A stretch of DNA of 64,000 nucleotides from an uncultured Collinsella sp. (GTDB lineage: Bacteria; Actinomycetota; Coriobacteriia; Coriobacteriales; Coriobacteriaceae). The stretch is from NCBI GenBank assembly GCA_938005465.1, contig CALLNU010000034.1, positions 124,001-188,000 on the forward strand. The letters are read 5' to 3'. Each line of letters begins with the position of its first letter. Positions within the stretch are counted from its first letter, which is position 1. The notes under the pieces are model-generated. The model worked only from the letters and a program-made list of their open reading frames with translations. It was not told the origin of the DNA and searched no databases. Position numbers and translations under genes: made by a program. Below, in pieces: positions 61,741-64,000 of the stretch.

Positions 61741-61877
61741 TCTCGATCTGTAACATCTAGCGGGCTAAATCGCCTCTACCTGTTACAGATCGAGATAAAC
61801 CGTAGAGGGCCGCCCGAAAAATCTCAATCTGTAACACCAAACCCGATTTTGACGGCCTAGCTGTTACAGATCAAGAC
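61741..61877. repeat. Two hairpin units of the TCTCGATCTGTAACA family
   Basis: Units at 61741-61796 and 61821-61877 repeat with 80-base period. They match the three units at 10511-10730 in both arms and centre. Confidence 0.8.
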
Positions 61878-61884
61878 AAACCGG

Positions 61885-61929
61885 CCCAAACCACCACAAA
61901 GGTACCTGTCCCCTTTGTGGTGGTTTGGG
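61885..61929. repeat. Perfect 18-bp inverted repeat
   Basis: CCCAAACCACCACAAAGG at 61885-61902 is inverted at 61912-61929 around nine bases. The rest of the gap to the GH1 gene (to 62077) shows no other feature. Confidence 0.6.
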
Positions 61930-62065
61930 CAGGCGGGTATCAAAAAGTGTCAGACGGGGGCGGCCGGCAGGCGTCTGCGTGCGAAAAGAAGTGTCGACCT
62001 GCGCTGTTGCCGTTGAGCGGCGCACTGTTTGCAGGGATACTGAGCCTACGACAAACAACGTGTGA

Positions 62066-63611
<1,546 letters not shown>

Positions 63612-63663
63612 AGGTAGACCTGACCGTCGCATTTCGAAAGTCATGCTTTATAACGTTCTAACC

Positions 63664-63705
63664 AAGGCGCCCGGCGAGCAACTTATGCCCGCCGGGCGCC
63701 TTGTT
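63664..63705 (+). terminator. Intrinsic terminator
   Basis: AAGGCGCCCGGCG pairs with CGCCGGGCGCCTT across a short loop; the T tract is short. Confidence 0.6.
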
Positions 63706-64000
63706 AAAAGAAGTGAAAGAAAGCAAAAGAAGTTAAAGCTTGCAAAAGAAGTGAAAGCGGGATGGCAGTAGTCATCGGGGACGTTCTTAAACGACTGGTC
63801 GCGGGGGACACTCTTTGTCGAAGGCACTCATTGGGGACAGACTTAAATGAGTGGCAGTTGGGGACACTCTTTGCCGAGCCAGCAGTCTACGTCGTGCCCC
63901 TTCTGGGCCGGGTGGCTCAAAACGCTGCACGCCGTGGACTGCTGGGGTCAAATATGCGGCATTTCGAGCTCGATTTTGACATTGGGACTGGTTCTCTATT
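63706..64000. other. Window end: GGGGAC repeats, no gene seen
   Basis: CATTGGGGACAGACTTAAA-type words run from about 63770 to 63870. The last 130 bases contain no supported feature. Confidence 0.5.

Overview
The window looks like a chromosomal segment of a gut actinobacterium of the class Coriobacteriia, most probably Collinsella. This is an inference from the high GC content, the codon use, an Ech-type energy-converting hydrogenase, PTS and phospho-glucosidase genes, LuxS, a sortase-anchored protein built of pilin-type domains, and many palindromic intergenic repeats. No rRNA or species marker is present, so the genus is not proven.

Left part (1-10.4 kb): the start of coaX and an initiator tRNA gene are followed by two tandem insertions. 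The 3' part of the tRNA is repeated at 5818-5865 and 10379-10436, so 436-5865 and 5866-10436 behave as two integrated islets. The first carries an RpiR-type regulator and an alpha-glucoside PTS with a GlvA-type 6-phospho-glucosidase, next to a decayed tyrosine recombinase. The second carries a chimeric ORF, an Xre-like regulator, a small membrane protein, possible terminal inverted repeats and an AlbA_2/RecG-like protein behind a palindromic promoter region.

Middle-left (10.4-19.5 kb): an Old Yellow Enzyme-type Fe-S flavoenzyme, a small helix-turn-helix protein, and a complete Ech hydrogenase operon in which EchA and EchB are fused. 19.5-28.2 kb: a 2459-residue surface protein with a VWA domain, thirteen isopeptide pilin-like domains and an LPTTG anchor. 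The gene is bracketed by two palindromic repeat families in mirrored order. 28.2-37.2 kb: a NarL-type two-component system divergent from a three-gene ABC-2 exporter (an arrangement like linearmycin resistance loci), then a MacB/FtsX-type ABC pair.

37.3-49.1 kb: a DUF362 ferredoxin-like protein, an alpha/beta hydrolase, a HlyIII protein, a CNNM/CorC protein, a protein resembling the N-terminal domain of cyanophycin synthetase, YtxH and PRC-barrel envelope proteins, a NodB-like protein that has lost its metal-binding histidines, and a probable Mg2+ module: an MgtE-N/CBS sensor protein plus an Nramp-family transporter with altered metal-site residues. 49.6-54 kb: an OatA-like acyltransferase, then ribokinase with nucleoside hydrolase (ribonucleoside salvage).

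54-64 kb: a LacI regulator followed by a FucI-like sugar isomerase, a two-subunit transketolase and an FGGY kinase. These form a candidate isomerase-kinase-transketolase pathway for an unidentified sugar, with repeated TAAACAGA operator-like sites. Then come luxS, a DUF4867-like protein and a GH1 6-phospho-beta-glucosidase. Intergenic spaces hold at least five families of hairpin-forming interspersed repeats.
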